Part shown: positions 1 through 6,815 of the stretch, one piece after another
Layout of the letters: each line of letters starts with the position of its first letter
Numbering within the stretch: the stretch's first letter is position 1
Source: an uncultured Eubacteriales bacterium
GTDB lineage: Bacteria > Bacillota > Clostridia > Christensenellales > Aristaeellaceae
Direction: 5' to 3'
DNA length: 35,598 bases
Assembly: GCA_902781095.1 (NCBI GenBank)
Contig: CACZHW010000026.1
Coordinates: 1 to 35,598 of the forward strand
Translations under genes and position numbers: made by a program
Notes under the pieces: generated by a model
Told to the model about the DNA's origin: nothing
The model's input: the letters and a program-made list of their open reading frames with translations, nothing else
Database searches by the model: none

Positions 1-17
1 ATGCCTCAGTTCCCATA

Positions 18-362
18 TTACTTTTGCTTTCTCTCTTGCCGTACCCTCTCGGCAACTAAGGCATTCAATTTTTTTAGGTATGCATTCTCGGCTCTCAGTA
101 GTTGTACTTCTGCAATGAGATCTTCCTCAATCTCTGGCTTCAGTTTTTTGGCGGGCGTCCTTTGGCACCCCGGCCTCGGCGTTCTGTGTACAGACCCCCT
201 TCCTCGAGGTAGATGCGTTCCCATTGACGTACACGTTCATGATTTCTTATCTCAAATTGTCGTGCTGTTTCGTGGTAGCTTAGCTTTCCCCGCATCATTG
301 TTTTAACAACTTCTTGTTTGAAATCCCCCTGTATATCTCTTGTTTGGTTTTTCTCTTGACAT
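18..362 (-). pseudogene. IS150-type transposase orfA, doubly frameshifted
   Basis: OrfA of IS3-family elements supplies the helix-turn-helix DNA-binding part of the transposase, which is normally joined to the orfB integrase by programmed frameshifting. The minus strand starts with MSREKPNKRYTG at 362, then leaves frame at a five-G run (about 326-330). The middle part, with QEVVKTMMRGKLSYHETARQ (helix-turn-helix), is in another frame. Frame returns at a six-A run (about 144-149), after which the leucine-zipper-like end (EIEEDLIAEVQLLRAENAYL) reads to 18. One extra G and one missing A compensate, so 362 and 18 are in the same frame overall. Either the gene is decaying or both homopolymer runs hold assembly errors; the sequence alone cannot say which. 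Confidence 0.75.
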
Positions 363-369
363 ATAACAA

Positions 370-415
370 CACCCCATTCGTTAGTAGTATACCATACTGT
401 CTAACAAATGGGGTG
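370..415 (-). repeat. Subterminal inverted repeat around the orfA promoter
   Basis: The arms at 370-384 and 401-415 are inverted copies matching at 14 of 15 bases. On the minus strand an extended -10 (TGG then TATACT, 391-386) lies in the loop. The 3' arm holds GGGGTG, the likely ribosome site for the ATG at 362. A transcript entering from outside would fold both arms and hide this site, while one started at the internal promoter would lack the first arm. Confidence 0.55.
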
Positions 416-422
416 CGGTTCA

Positions 423-640
423 GGTTCACTTTTGCGGTTTTTTTCATTTTTTCGGTTTGCTAAACATCCATACATATTGATACCCAAGACGTTGGCTTTC
501 TGCTCAATGTGACTCGCTTGTAAGCACATAGTACTGCTTTTATTCTCCCTGCTTTTTATAAAACAAATACCCTGCTTTCATCTCAGAAAACAAGGGTATT
601 CGTAATGGACTGCGCTTCACCAAATGTAATCGTCTAAATT
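423..640. other. Intergenic stretch between IS end and tdk
   Basis: This stretch is AT-rich, with no open frame carrying a credible start. It contains the hairpin repeat listed at 515-600. Nothing else is recognisable. Confidence 0.5.
515..600 (-). repeat. Dispersed terminator-like hairpin repeat, copy 1
   Basis: On the minus strand, about 40 bases after the tdk stop, an 8-bp stem (593-600 with 566-573, AATACCCT/AGGGTATT) encloses a 19-base loop and is followed by TTGTTTTAT. It fits an intrinsic terminator for tdk. The same arms, much of the loop (CTTGTTTTC, GAAGCAGGG) and the sequence after the hairpin recur at 35499-35560 downstream of copA, again in the direction of transcription. Confidence 0.6.
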
Positions 641-1213
641 TTAAAAGTTGAGATCCCGGAAACTTCCGAGGTTTCCATCCTTCCAGTGTCTTCTGCACAA
701 GCTTACATATTGCGAATTGCCCCCAAGGACAATTTGTTCGCCTTCTCTCACAATCTGTCCATTCTGTATTCTCGCATTAAACGTCGCCTTCCGTCCACAC
801 CAGCAGATGGTTTTGATTTCTTCAATCGTATCGCTCCATCGGAGAAGCTCTCTGCTGCCTTCAAACAGTTCGCCTCTGAAATCAGTACGGAGTCCGTAAC
901 AGATTACCGGTATACTCTTTTCATCCACTATATCCACCAGTTTTTTAACCTGGTCTGCCGTTAAAAAATGTGCTTCATCCACGATGATGCAGGACGTATC
1001 CGAAAGATCGATGTTATCAAGATCCTCTATGAATTGGCACTCCGTCTGAAGCCCGCACCGGGAACGCACCAACGTTGCCCCGTCTCTGTTTTCAAGCTTA
1101 GGTTTCAGCATAACAACTTTGCAGCCGCGCTCTTTATAATTGTATTCGACCATTACTGCATTGGCCGTCTTACTGGATCCCATTGCTCCATACCGAAAAT
1201 AGAGTTTTGCCAT
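641..1213 (-). CDS. tdk: Thymidine kinase (type II)
   Basis: This enzyme phosphorylates thymidine to dTMP with ATP in the cytoplasm (pyrimidine salvage). Visible family marks are the P-loop GAMGSSKT at residues 9-16, the DEAH box at 79-82 with the catalytic Glu80, the flexible lid around YGLRTDFRGELF (106-117), and a zinc site from Cys137, Cys139, Cys173 and His176. The 190-residue length is normal for the bacterial/human TK1-like class. The ATG at 1213 has GGGAGG seven bases upstream. The gene follows the cytidylate-kinase-like gene on the same strand, separated by a terminator-like hairpin at about 1241-1268, so it may be transcribed partly by read-through or from a weak promoter in that gap. 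Confidence 0.96.
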   Translation of the reverse strand: MAKLYFRYGAMGSSKTANAVMVEYNYKERGCKVVMLKPKLENRDGATLVRSRCGLQTECQFIEDLDNIDLSDTSCIIVDEAHFLTADQVKKLVDIVDEKSIPVICYGLRTDFRGELFEGSRELLRWSDTIEEIKTICWCGRKATFNARIQNGQIVREGEQIVLGGNSQYVSLCRRHWKDGNLGSFRDLNF

Positions 1214-1240
1214 CTTTTTTCCTCCCGATTACCCATTATA

Positions 1241-1268
1241 AAAAGGCCGCAGTAATCTGCAGCCTTTA
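1241..1268 (-). terminator. Intrinsic terminator between kinase-like gene and tdk
   Basis: The minus strand reads AAGGC-TGCAG, a short loop, then CTGCG-GCCTT followed by a T-run, giving a stem of about 10 bp with one mismatch. A TATAAT (1240-1235) follows at once and could be the -10 of a tdk promoter, although no good -35 is seen. Confidence 0.6.
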
Positions 1269-1280
1269 CATCCGCAGCAT

Positions 1281-1901
1281 TTAATCGTCAAAACGCGCTT
1301 CCATATACGCCTTGACGATATTGAGGCATTTCTGCTCGCTCATGTGTCCGGTATTCAGGCACAAATCGTAGAGTGCCGCATCTTGCCACTCTCTTCCTGT
1401 AAAATACTTGAAGTAATCGGCGCGGCGCTTGTCAGTTTTACGGATGCGTTTCTCTGCTTCCTCCAAGTCCAGCCCGTCAGTTTCCATGACACGGCGCACA
1501 CAATCGACAACTGGGGCAGTTACAAAGACGTTCATTACATTGTCCCTGCCACGCAGAATATAATTCGCACAACGTCCGACAATCACGCAATTCCGAGTGG
1601 ATGCCAGTTCCCGAATGATCTTGGCCTGATAGCGGAACAGGTTTTCATTGGAAATAAAATCATCGCTGTCAGGCGGTATTACTTCACCTGTGTAAACCTG
1701 TCTGGCAATCCTGAAAAGAGGTAGCCGAGTATTCTCATCGGCACGAGTGAACAATTCTTCGCTGATTCCACTCTCATCGGAGGCAATCCGAAGGATTTCT
1801 CGGTCATAGTAGTCATACCCCAACTCTTTTGCGAGCAGTTTTCCCATCTTCCGGCCGCCGCTTCCGTAGCTGCGGGCAATGGTAATGACCCTGTTTTCCA
1901 T
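1281..1901 (-). CDS. Cytidylate kinase-like family protein
   Basis: This is a 206-residue P-loop kinase of the cytidylate-kinase-like family common in Clostridia, which differs from canonical Cmk. The nucleotide-binding loop is GSGGRKMG (residues 13-20) after ITIARSY. Later segments NCVIVGRCANYIL and RIRKTDKRRADYFKYFTGREW match the family's core and arginine-rich lid. The substrate is unproven: a nucleoside monophosphate is the family expectation, and the tdk and uracil permease neighbours favour pyrimidines. The ATG at 1901 has a GGGAGGG ribosome site. A promoter lies upstream at 1946-1974. Confidence 0.85.
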   Translation of the reverse strand: MENRVITIARSYGSGGRKMGKLLAKELGYDYYDREILRIASDESGISEELFTRADENTRLPLFRIARQVYTGEVIPPDSDDFISNENLFRYQAKIIRELASTRNCVIVGRCANYILRGRDNVMNVFVTAPVVDCVRRVMETDGLDLEEAEKRIRKTDKRRADYFKYFTGREWQDAALYDLCLNTGHMSEQKCLNIVKAYMEARFDD

Positions 1902-1945
1902 TCAAATCCCTCCCGTCTTCATACCATGTAAAATCCTCCATAAAG

Positions 1946-1974
1946 AGTATACAGAAAAGTGCGCCAAAAATCAA
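1946..1974 (-). promoter_or_regulatory. Promoter of the kinase-like gene
   Basis: The minus strand has TTGATT (1974-1969), a 17-base spacer and TATACT (1951-1946), about 45 bases before the ATG at 1901. Confidence 0.65.
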
Positions 1975-2075
1975 CCGATTTTACAGGGCTCCATGCAGCT
2001 TAATCCTACCATTAGTTTTGTTTGTGCAATTTCCTGTATTCAACTGCATCTCCTGTATAGAAGCACGGATATAAT

Positions 2076-2128
2076 CAGCGGCGCTGCTGCAAATCTTGTT
2101 GCAACAGCGCCGCTGTTATTGTTTTTTT
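2076..2128. terminator. Long-stem hairpin with plus-strand T-tract
   Basis: Positions 2076-2092 and 2099-2115 form a 17-bp stem with one G-U pair and a 6-base loop. On the plus strand it is followed by TTATTGTTTTTTT, a strong terminator pattern, but both neighbouring genes are on the minus strand. On the minus strand it is followed only by ATTATAT, so it would end uracil permease transcription less well. Confidence 0.7.
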
Positions 2129-2167
2129 CACTCAAATGAATCCGTATTCAAAGTTTGGCGTAAGTCT

Positions 2168-3481
2168 TCAGTCACTCCGTTTATTGAAGAGCGCATTGAC
2201 TACGATGCCCAGAATCAGTGCAGTCGCGATGGGTGAAATGGTAATCGGGCCCAGGTTCAGAGTCAAACCGCCGATACCGGTGACCAGAACGGAAGCAACC
2301 ACAAAAAGGTTGCGGTTATCCCCGAGGTCGACCGGCTGAAGAAGTTTAAGGCCACTGACTGCGATAAAGCCATACAACGCAATGCAGACGCCGCCGGTGA
2401 TGCAGGCCGGTACGGAATTGACAAAGGCAATAAACGGTCCAAAGAACGAAAGCAGAATACAATAAACCGCCGTAATAAATACAGTTGAAACAGAAGCATC
2501 TCCGGTAATTGCAACGCATCCAACGCATTCGCCATATGTGGTATTCGGGCAGCCGCCGAAGAACGCGCCGATGATCGAGCCCACCCCATCGCCAAGAAGC
2601 GTACGATGCAGCCCGGGTTCAACAATAAGATCTCGGTTGATAATGGAGCTGAGGTTCTTATGGTCCGCAATATGCTCCGCAAGCGTTACAAAGGCCACCG
2701 GTGCAAAAAGCATGAAAAGATTCAGCACTCCGCTTATTCCGCCCAGCTTTGAAGCGCCTTCGCTGGCGATGCCCGCAAAGATGAACTGCGGCATTTGGAA
2801 CAGTTTCATGTTGTTAAACACAGTGAGATCAATAATCTGCAGCGACACAATTCCGGTCGCATTCCCTACCAGCGTCAAAACAAGCGCAACGATATACGAT
2901 GCCAAAATACCAATGATGAAAGGGATCATCTTCAGCGCACGGCTGCCCTTGACAGATGCCCATACCGTAACAATGAAGGCAAAGAGGCCAAGCGCGATGG
3001 AGATGAGGCTATACCCTTCGGGTCCATTCTGCAGATTGCTGATAGCGCTGCCGCACAAAGACAAGCCAATCAAAGCAACCGTAGGTCCGATTACGACCAG
3101 TGGAATGAGCCGTCTGACCCATCCCGTTCCCGTTACCCTCACAAAAGCTGCAATTACCACATAAACCATGCCCGCAAACAGTGCACCCAGGAAAATGCCC
3201 AAATAGCCGAAAGCTGTTGCGCCGATCAGCGGAGAAATGAATGCGAAAGAACTCCCCAAAAAAACCGGGCTCATTCTCTTTGTAACGAAGAGATAGAACA
3301 GTGTACCAAATCCTGCACCACAGAGTGCAGCCGGCTGGCTCATATACGCTGTGCCGCTCCCGGAGTTGACCAGCACAGGAACCAGCAAAGTCGCTGCCAT
3401 AATCGCAAGAACCTGCTGAAAAGCGTATATCAGGTTTTTCCGAAAAGGCGGTCTTTCATTGACATCATAGACAAGCTTCAT
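2168..3481 (-). CDS. pyrP: Uracil/xanthine permease (NCS2 family)
   Basis: This is an inner-membrane nucleobase:cation symporter of the NCS2 family (UraA/PyrP type), 437 residues with about 14 hydrophobic segments. The family signature appears as GGCPNTTYGECVG followed by VAITGDAS. The start is set at the ATG at 3481, which has GGAGGAAAC just upstream; an upstream extension to 3517 would run into the leader and has no ribosome site. Uracil is the favoured substrate because the leader has a PyrR-like attenuator and the next genes are nucleotide salvage kinases. Xanthine specificity cannot be excluded from sequence. Confidence 0.9.
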   Translation of the reverse strand: MKLVYDVNERPPFRKNLIYAFQQVLAIMAATLLVPVLVNSGSGTAYMSQPAALCGAGFGTLFYLFVTKRMSPVFLGSSFAFISPLIGATAFGYLGIFLGALFAGMVYVVIAAFVRVTGTGWVRRLIPLVVIGPTVALIGLSLCGSAISNLQNGPEGYSLISIALGLFAFIVTVWASVKGSRALKMIPFIIGILASYIVALVLTLVGNATGIVSLQIIDLTVFNNMKLFQMPQFIFAGIASEGASKLGGISGVLNLFMLFAPVAFVTLAEHIADHKNLSSIINRDLIVEPGLHRTLLGDGVGSIIGAFFGGCPNTTYGECVGCVAITGDASVSTVFITAVYCILLSFFGPFIAFVNSVPACITGGVCIALYGFIAVSGLKLLQPVDLGDNRNLFVVASVLVTGIGGLTLNLGPITISPIATALILGIVVNALFNKRSD

Positions 3482-3531
3482 TGTTTCCTCCGTTCCCAGC
3501 GCCTTAGCGCCACTCACTTCCAGCAGATAGT

Positions 3532-3610
3532 AAAACCCGCCGTACGGGCATACGGCGAGTTGCGCTTTTTGGCTAGAGGCGCATCTTGTCGGTCTCCCGT
3601 ACCGTCTTAA
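3532..3610 (-). promoter_or_regulatory. PyrR-like transcription attenuator in the permease leader
   Basis: On the minus strand a small hairpin (CGGT, loop ACGGGAG, ACCG, about 3605-3591) followed by GACAAGA resembles a PyrR binding loop. Further down, 3557-3551 and 3544-3538 form a perfect 7-bp stem followed by TTTT, an intrinsic terminator. GTACGGG of the first hairpin (3602-3596) is exactly complementary to CCCGTAC in the terminator (3548-3542), so the two structures exclude each other through an antiterminator pairing. Termination would be favoured when the first hairpin is stabilised, as PyrR with UMP does. Confidence 0.7.
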
Positions 3611-3625
3611 AGATTGCCGTGCGAA

Positions 3626-3654
3626 AGATTATCATATACAAATCAGAATGTCAA
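3626..3654 (-). promoter_or_regulatory. Permease promoter
   Basis: The minus strand has a consensus TTGACA (3654-3649). TAATCT (3631-3626) follows at 17-base spacing, or GATAAT (3633-3628) at 15. The promoter abuts the stop codon of the LysR gene. Confidence 0.6.
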
Positions 3655-3661
3655 CCCTTAT

Positions 3662-4597
3662 TTAATCTCTACTTAATGGTATACTGTGATTCGTCGAGTC
3701 TTGCATACCGGTGAGCTCACTGGTCCATGCCGCAAGCAAGGGATTGAGATTATCTCTCCTCCAGAATGCATCAATCTCTTCATGCTCCTGATCTCCTGTC
3801 AACGGGACAAATACCAGGTTATCTGCACCAGCAAGCTTATTGGTGAAATAGTCAGGCAAGATCGAAATCCCCTCTTCCGCTGCCACCATTGTAAGAATAA
3901 CCTCCAAATCAGAAGAGCGATAGAGGATGTTTGGGTTGTAGCCAGCCTCCCGGTACAACCTGATGAAGACCGCATCGCCGTAAGACTCGAAATCCTCTGA
4001 CGGTGACATATACAGCAGATTCTCCCCCTGCAGTTCAGATCGGTTCAACTGCATGCGTCCTGACAGCGGATGACCTTTATACATTGCCGCCACCAGGCGG
4101 ATTCTGTCAGTCTGCGCCCAACGTACATCCGGATTCTGACGAAGATTTGTACTGTCCCATGTAAAAATGATATCAAATCCACCTTGCATCAACCCCGCTG
4201 CCAGTTGATCGGAGCTTTTACGTTCAAATGTCAAAAAGGTGTTGGGATGCGCTTGGCGAAATTTGCGGGCAATAACCGATAGGTCACTTCTCTCATACCC
4301 CTTCAAAAAACCGATATGCAAGCTTCCGCTTCCCCCTGTTGCCGCATCTTTTGCACGGTGAACCGCCAAATCAATCTGCTTAAGAATGCCTTTGGCATCC
4401 GCATAGAAAGCCTTGCCTGCCTGTGTCAGCTGGACAGGTCTCTTTCTTCTGTCGAACAGCTTACAGCCCAGTGAATCCTCCAGCGTCTGGATATGCTGTG
4501 TCACAGCCGCCTGTGTAATAAAGAATTGCTCTGCCGCTTTGGTAAAGCTGCGGTTTTCTGCCGCTGCGGTGAAGATTTTCAGCTGTGTTTGGTTCAT
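3662..4597 (-). CDS. LysR-family transcriptional regulator
   Basis: This is a 311-residue LysR-type DNA-binding regulator. The N-terminal winged helix-turn-helix is evident from ENRSFTKAAEQFFITQAAVT and the following LEDSLGCKLFDRR (residues 14-50). The remainder fits a periplasmic-binding-like effector domain (starting near GSLHIGFLKG, residue 90). The ATG at 4597 has GGAGG upstream. The gene is divergent from the sodium-dependent transporter at 4724, and LysR regulators usually control such a divergent neighbour, so the transporter is the likely target and its substrate the likely inducer. Nothing in the sequence identifies the ligand. Confidence 0.93.
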   Translation of the reverse strand: MNQTQLKIFTAAAENRSFTKAAEQFFITQAAVTQHIQTLEDSLGCKLFDRRKRPVQLTQAGKAFYADAKGILKQIDLAVHRAKDAATGGSGSLHIGFLKGYERSDLSVIARKFRQAHPNTFLTFERKSSDQLAAGLMQGGFDIIFTWDSTNLRQNPDVRWAQTDRIRLVAAMYKGHPLSGRMQLNRSELQGENLLYMSPSEDFESYGDAVFIRLYREAGYNPNILYRSSDLEVILTMVAAEEGISILPDYFTNKLAGADNLVFVPLTGDQEHEEIDAFWRRDNLNPLLAAWTSELTGMQDSTNHSIPLSRD

Positions 4598-4610
4598 CCG
4601 GCGCCTCCAT

Positions 4611-4661
4611 AAATAAGCTTTTACTTATTTTATTATAAAAGATTAAAGCTTGCAAGCTCCT
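4611..4661. promoter_or_regulatory. Candidate LysR operator sites
   Basis: Two dyads lie between the divergent genes: AAATAAG/CTTATTT (4611-4617 and 4624-4630) and the perfect 12-base palindrome AGCTTGCAAGCT (4647-4658), which is framed by ATTA and TAAT. Both suit binding of a LysR dimer or tetramer. Confidence 0.5.
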
Positions 4662-4678
4662 AATCATCCCCTTAAAAT
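4627..4678. promoter_or_regulatory. Divergent promoters with superimposed -35 boxes
   Basis: TTGCAA at 4650-4655 is its own reverse complement. On the plus strand TAAAAT lies 17 bases downstream (4673-4678), toward the transporter. On the minus strand TAAAAT also lies 17 bases downstream (4632-4627), toward the LysR gene. Both promoters would therefore share one -35 hexamer at the centre of the palindrome. Confidence 0.5.
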
Positions 4679-4723
4679 TAGCACACTCTATACAGAGATC
4701 ATCGTGTGGAAAGAGGGAACAGA

Positions 4724-6064
4724 ATGGGTAAAGAACGCGAAAAACTCGGAAGCCGTCTTGGCTTCATCATGCTGAGCGCTGGCTGCGCAATCGGCTGCGG
4801 CAATGTGTGGAAGTTTCCCTGGATGACAGGTCAGTTTGGCGGCGGCGGATTCGTTGTCATCTATCTCATCTGTTTGATCCTGCTCGGACTGCCCTCTCTA
4901 ACGATGGAATTCGCCATTGGTCGGGCCGCTCAGGCCAGCCCTGTCCGGATGTATCAGAAACTTGAAAAGCCTGGCCAAAAGTGGCACATACACGGTATTC
5001 TTGCTTTGCTTGGCAATATTGCACTCATGGCATTTTACACGGTTGTTACTGGATGGATGATGTACTATTTCACTATGTTCCTTTTTGGGAAGAGTGCTGA
5101 TTTGGGCTTTGTCAAGATGATAACCACCCCGAGTGTTAACGTAATCTTTCTTCTGCTGGCTGTGGTACTTGGGTTCAGTGTTTTGCGTTATGATTTACAA
5201 GGCGGGCTGGAGCGCGTAACAAAGTACCTGATGTCCGCGCTCTTCATCCTGATGCTGGTTTTGTCGATTCATAGTGCTATGCTTCCGGGTGCCAAAGAAG
5301 GTCTTTCTTTCTATCTGATCCCGGATTTTTCAAAAATCAATGGCTCAGTTATCGTTGCAGCCATGAATCAGGCTTTCTTTACGCTTTCTGTCGGCATTGG
5401 CGCAATGGCTATTTTCGGCAGCTATATTGGCAAAGAGCGCTCACTCATGGGTGAATCGCTGCATGTCATTCTGTTGGATACGTTCGTAGCCATTATGGCG
5501 GGATTTATCATGTTTCCCGCTTGCTTTACCTACGGTATCGAGGTGAATGCAGGCCCGTCGTTGCTCTTCGATACTATGGCGACCGTCTTTAACAATATGG
5601 CCGGCGGGCGCGTATGGGGCACTCTCTTTTTCTTGTTCATGGTTTTCGCCGCTTTTTCCACAGAGCTGGCTGTTTTTGAGAATATTCTCGCTTGTGTTCG
5701 CGAAATGACCGGTCTCAGCCGACCGAAAGGCTGTATTGTCTGCGGCATCGGCATCTTTCTTATTGCTTTGACGACCGCGCTGGGCTACAGCGTCCTGCAT
5801 TTTCAGCCTTTCGCTGCCGGCTCTGCATGGCTTGATTTCTGGGATTTCATTGTCAGCACCAATCTGCTTCCGCTCGGCGCACTCGTTTTCTCCATCTTCT
5901 GCTGCTACAGAATCGGCTGGGGATGGGATCAGTTTCTGGCTGAAGCTAACGCCGGACGCGGCCTTAAGGTAAAACCATGGATGAAGCCCGTTTTTAAATA
6001 CTTCGTTCCGCTCTGCGTCGCAGCTCTGTACCTATACGGTCTCGCCACCTTTCAGTGGAAGTAA
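4724..6064 (+). CDS. Sodium-dependent transporter (NSS/SNF family)
   Basis: This is a cytoplasmic-membrane sodium symporter of the neurotransmitter:sodium symporter family, which in bacteria mostly carries amino acids (LeuT, TnaT, Tyt1). The first membrane segment holds the family signature: SRLGFIMLSAGCAIGCGNVW then KFPW, with the unwound Na/substrate site. MEFAIGRAAQ follows TM2. About 11 hydrophobic segments in 446 residues match the shorter bacterial members. The ATG at 4724 has AGAGGG six bases upstream; an in-frame GTG at 4706 lacks a ribosome site. The substrate is unknown. Expression is probably controlled by the divergent LysR gene. Confidence 0.92.
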   Translation: MGKEREKLGSRLGFIMLSAGCAIGCGNVWKFPWMTGQFGGGGFVVIYLICLILLGLPSLTMEFAIGRAAQASPVRMYQKLEKPGQKWHIHGILALLGNIALMAFYTVVTGWMMYYFTMFLFGKSADLGFVKMITTPSVNVIFLLLAVVLGFSVLRYDLQGGLERVTKYLMSALFILMLVLSIHSAMLPGAKEGLSFYLIPDFSKINGSVIVAAMNQAFFTLSVGIGAMAIFGSYIGKERSLMGESLHVILLDTFVAIMAGFIMFPACFTYGIEVNAGPSLLFDTMATVFNNMAGGRVWGTLFFLFMVFAAFSTELAVFENILACVREMTGLSRPKGCIVCGIGIFLIALTTALGYSVLHFQPFAAGSAWLDFWDFIVSTNLLPLGALVFSIFCCYRIGWGWDQFLAEANAGRGLKVKPWMKPVFKYFVPLCVAALYLYGLATFQWK

Positions 6065-6103
6065 GATTTCTCCCTGATACCAACAGAAATTAAATGAATA
6101 GAC

Positions 6104-6144
6104 AATCCGGGCAACTGAAAAACTTTCAGTCGTCCGGATTCTTT
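6104..6144 (+). terminator. Intrinsic terminator of the transporter gene
   Basis: AATCCGG (6104-6110) pairs with CCGGATT (6134-6140), and AACTGAAA pairs with TTTCAGT inside. CTTT follows. Confidence 0.8.
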
Positions 6145-6241
6145 ACTGTTTAATACAACATATCTCAGTTATATATAAAGCCTTGACGCTTCCTTGTTGT
6201 CGTGGCGCACCGAGTCTTAAAAACCTCAAAACATGCTGTTT

Positions 6242-6796
6242 TTATTTCAGGGCAAGACCGTCCGAGAATGCTTTCCCAACCGCTTCTCCCACTACACGAT
6301 ACACGTTAAAGGACGAGTCAAATATGATTGGTCGCATCTTACCAAGGTCTATTTTACCATCCGTAAGGACAGATTCATCCGCCTGTAACGCCACAATTTG
6401 GCCTATGACAAATCCGGTTGAAGGATCCCAAGAGCTGACTTTGCATTCCAGCGTCACCGGAAACTCTTCAATGATCGGTGCGTTGACATATGCGCTCTTG
6501 TGTGTATGGCAGCATGCTTTCTCAATCTTGTTGACTCTTTTTCCAGTCTCCACGCCAAAGTAGTCGCAAATCCGTATGGTATCCGCTGTTCCGAAGGCTA
6601 CGGTAAATGCACCGGTCTTTTCAAAGTTCTCCGTCGTTTTATGTTTCGCAAGCATCAACGTGATCTCGCCTTCATCGCTCTGCATTCCCCAAGCTGCATT
6701 CATCGCATTCGGCACGCCTTTTTCATCATATGTGCCGATGATAAAAACGCCTTCCGGGGTAATGATAGATTCTCTTTCTCCAAATTCTATGCTCAT
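6242..6796 (-). CDS. Flavin reductase-like protein (FMN-binding split barrel)
   Basis: This 184-residue protein belongs to the flavin-reductase / flavoredoxin split-barrel fold that binds FMN. The segment GVFIIGTYDEKGVPNAMNAAWG near the N-terminus and the ENFEKTGAFTVAFGT stretch are typical of the clostridial members, which pass electrons between NAD(P)H, FMN and iron-sulfur partners. The start is placed at 6796 because AAAGGTGG lies eight bases upstream; an alternative ATG at 6823 overlaps the aldo/keto reductase stop by 8 bases. It is last in a six-gene minus-strand operon, right behind an aldo/keto reductase with ferredoxin clusters, which hints at a shared redox chain. Its substrate is unknown. 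Confidence 0.85.
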   Translation of the reverse strand: MSIEFGERESIITPEGVFIIGTYDEKGVPNAMNAAWGMQSDEGEITLMLAKHKTTENFEKTGAFTVAFGTADTIRICDYFGVETGKRVNKIEKACCHTHKSAYVNAPIIEEFPVTLECKVSSWDPSTGFVIGQIVALQADESVLTDGKIDLGKMRPIIFDSSFNVYRVVGEAVGKAFSDGLALK

Positions 6797-6815
6797 TCTC
6801 TTGTCCACCTTTATA

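Larger units (their letters stand above)
1..422 (-). mobile_element. IS3-family (IS150 group) insertion sequence, terminal part
   Basis: This is the left end of an insertion sequence read on the minus strand; the rest lies beyond the window edge. The terminus is taken as 422 because the minus strand there begins with TG followed by a CCGCACCCCATT-type end, the usual 5'-TG terminus of IS3-family elements. Inside lies orfA (362 to 18). At the window edge another frame reads KAKVIWELRH, which resembles the start of the orfB integrase. The far end and the target duplication cannot be checked here. Confidence 0.8.

Noticed and set aside
1..306. Plus-strand open frame at the window start
   Set aside because: It is opposite the insertion-sequence orfA and carries no motif.
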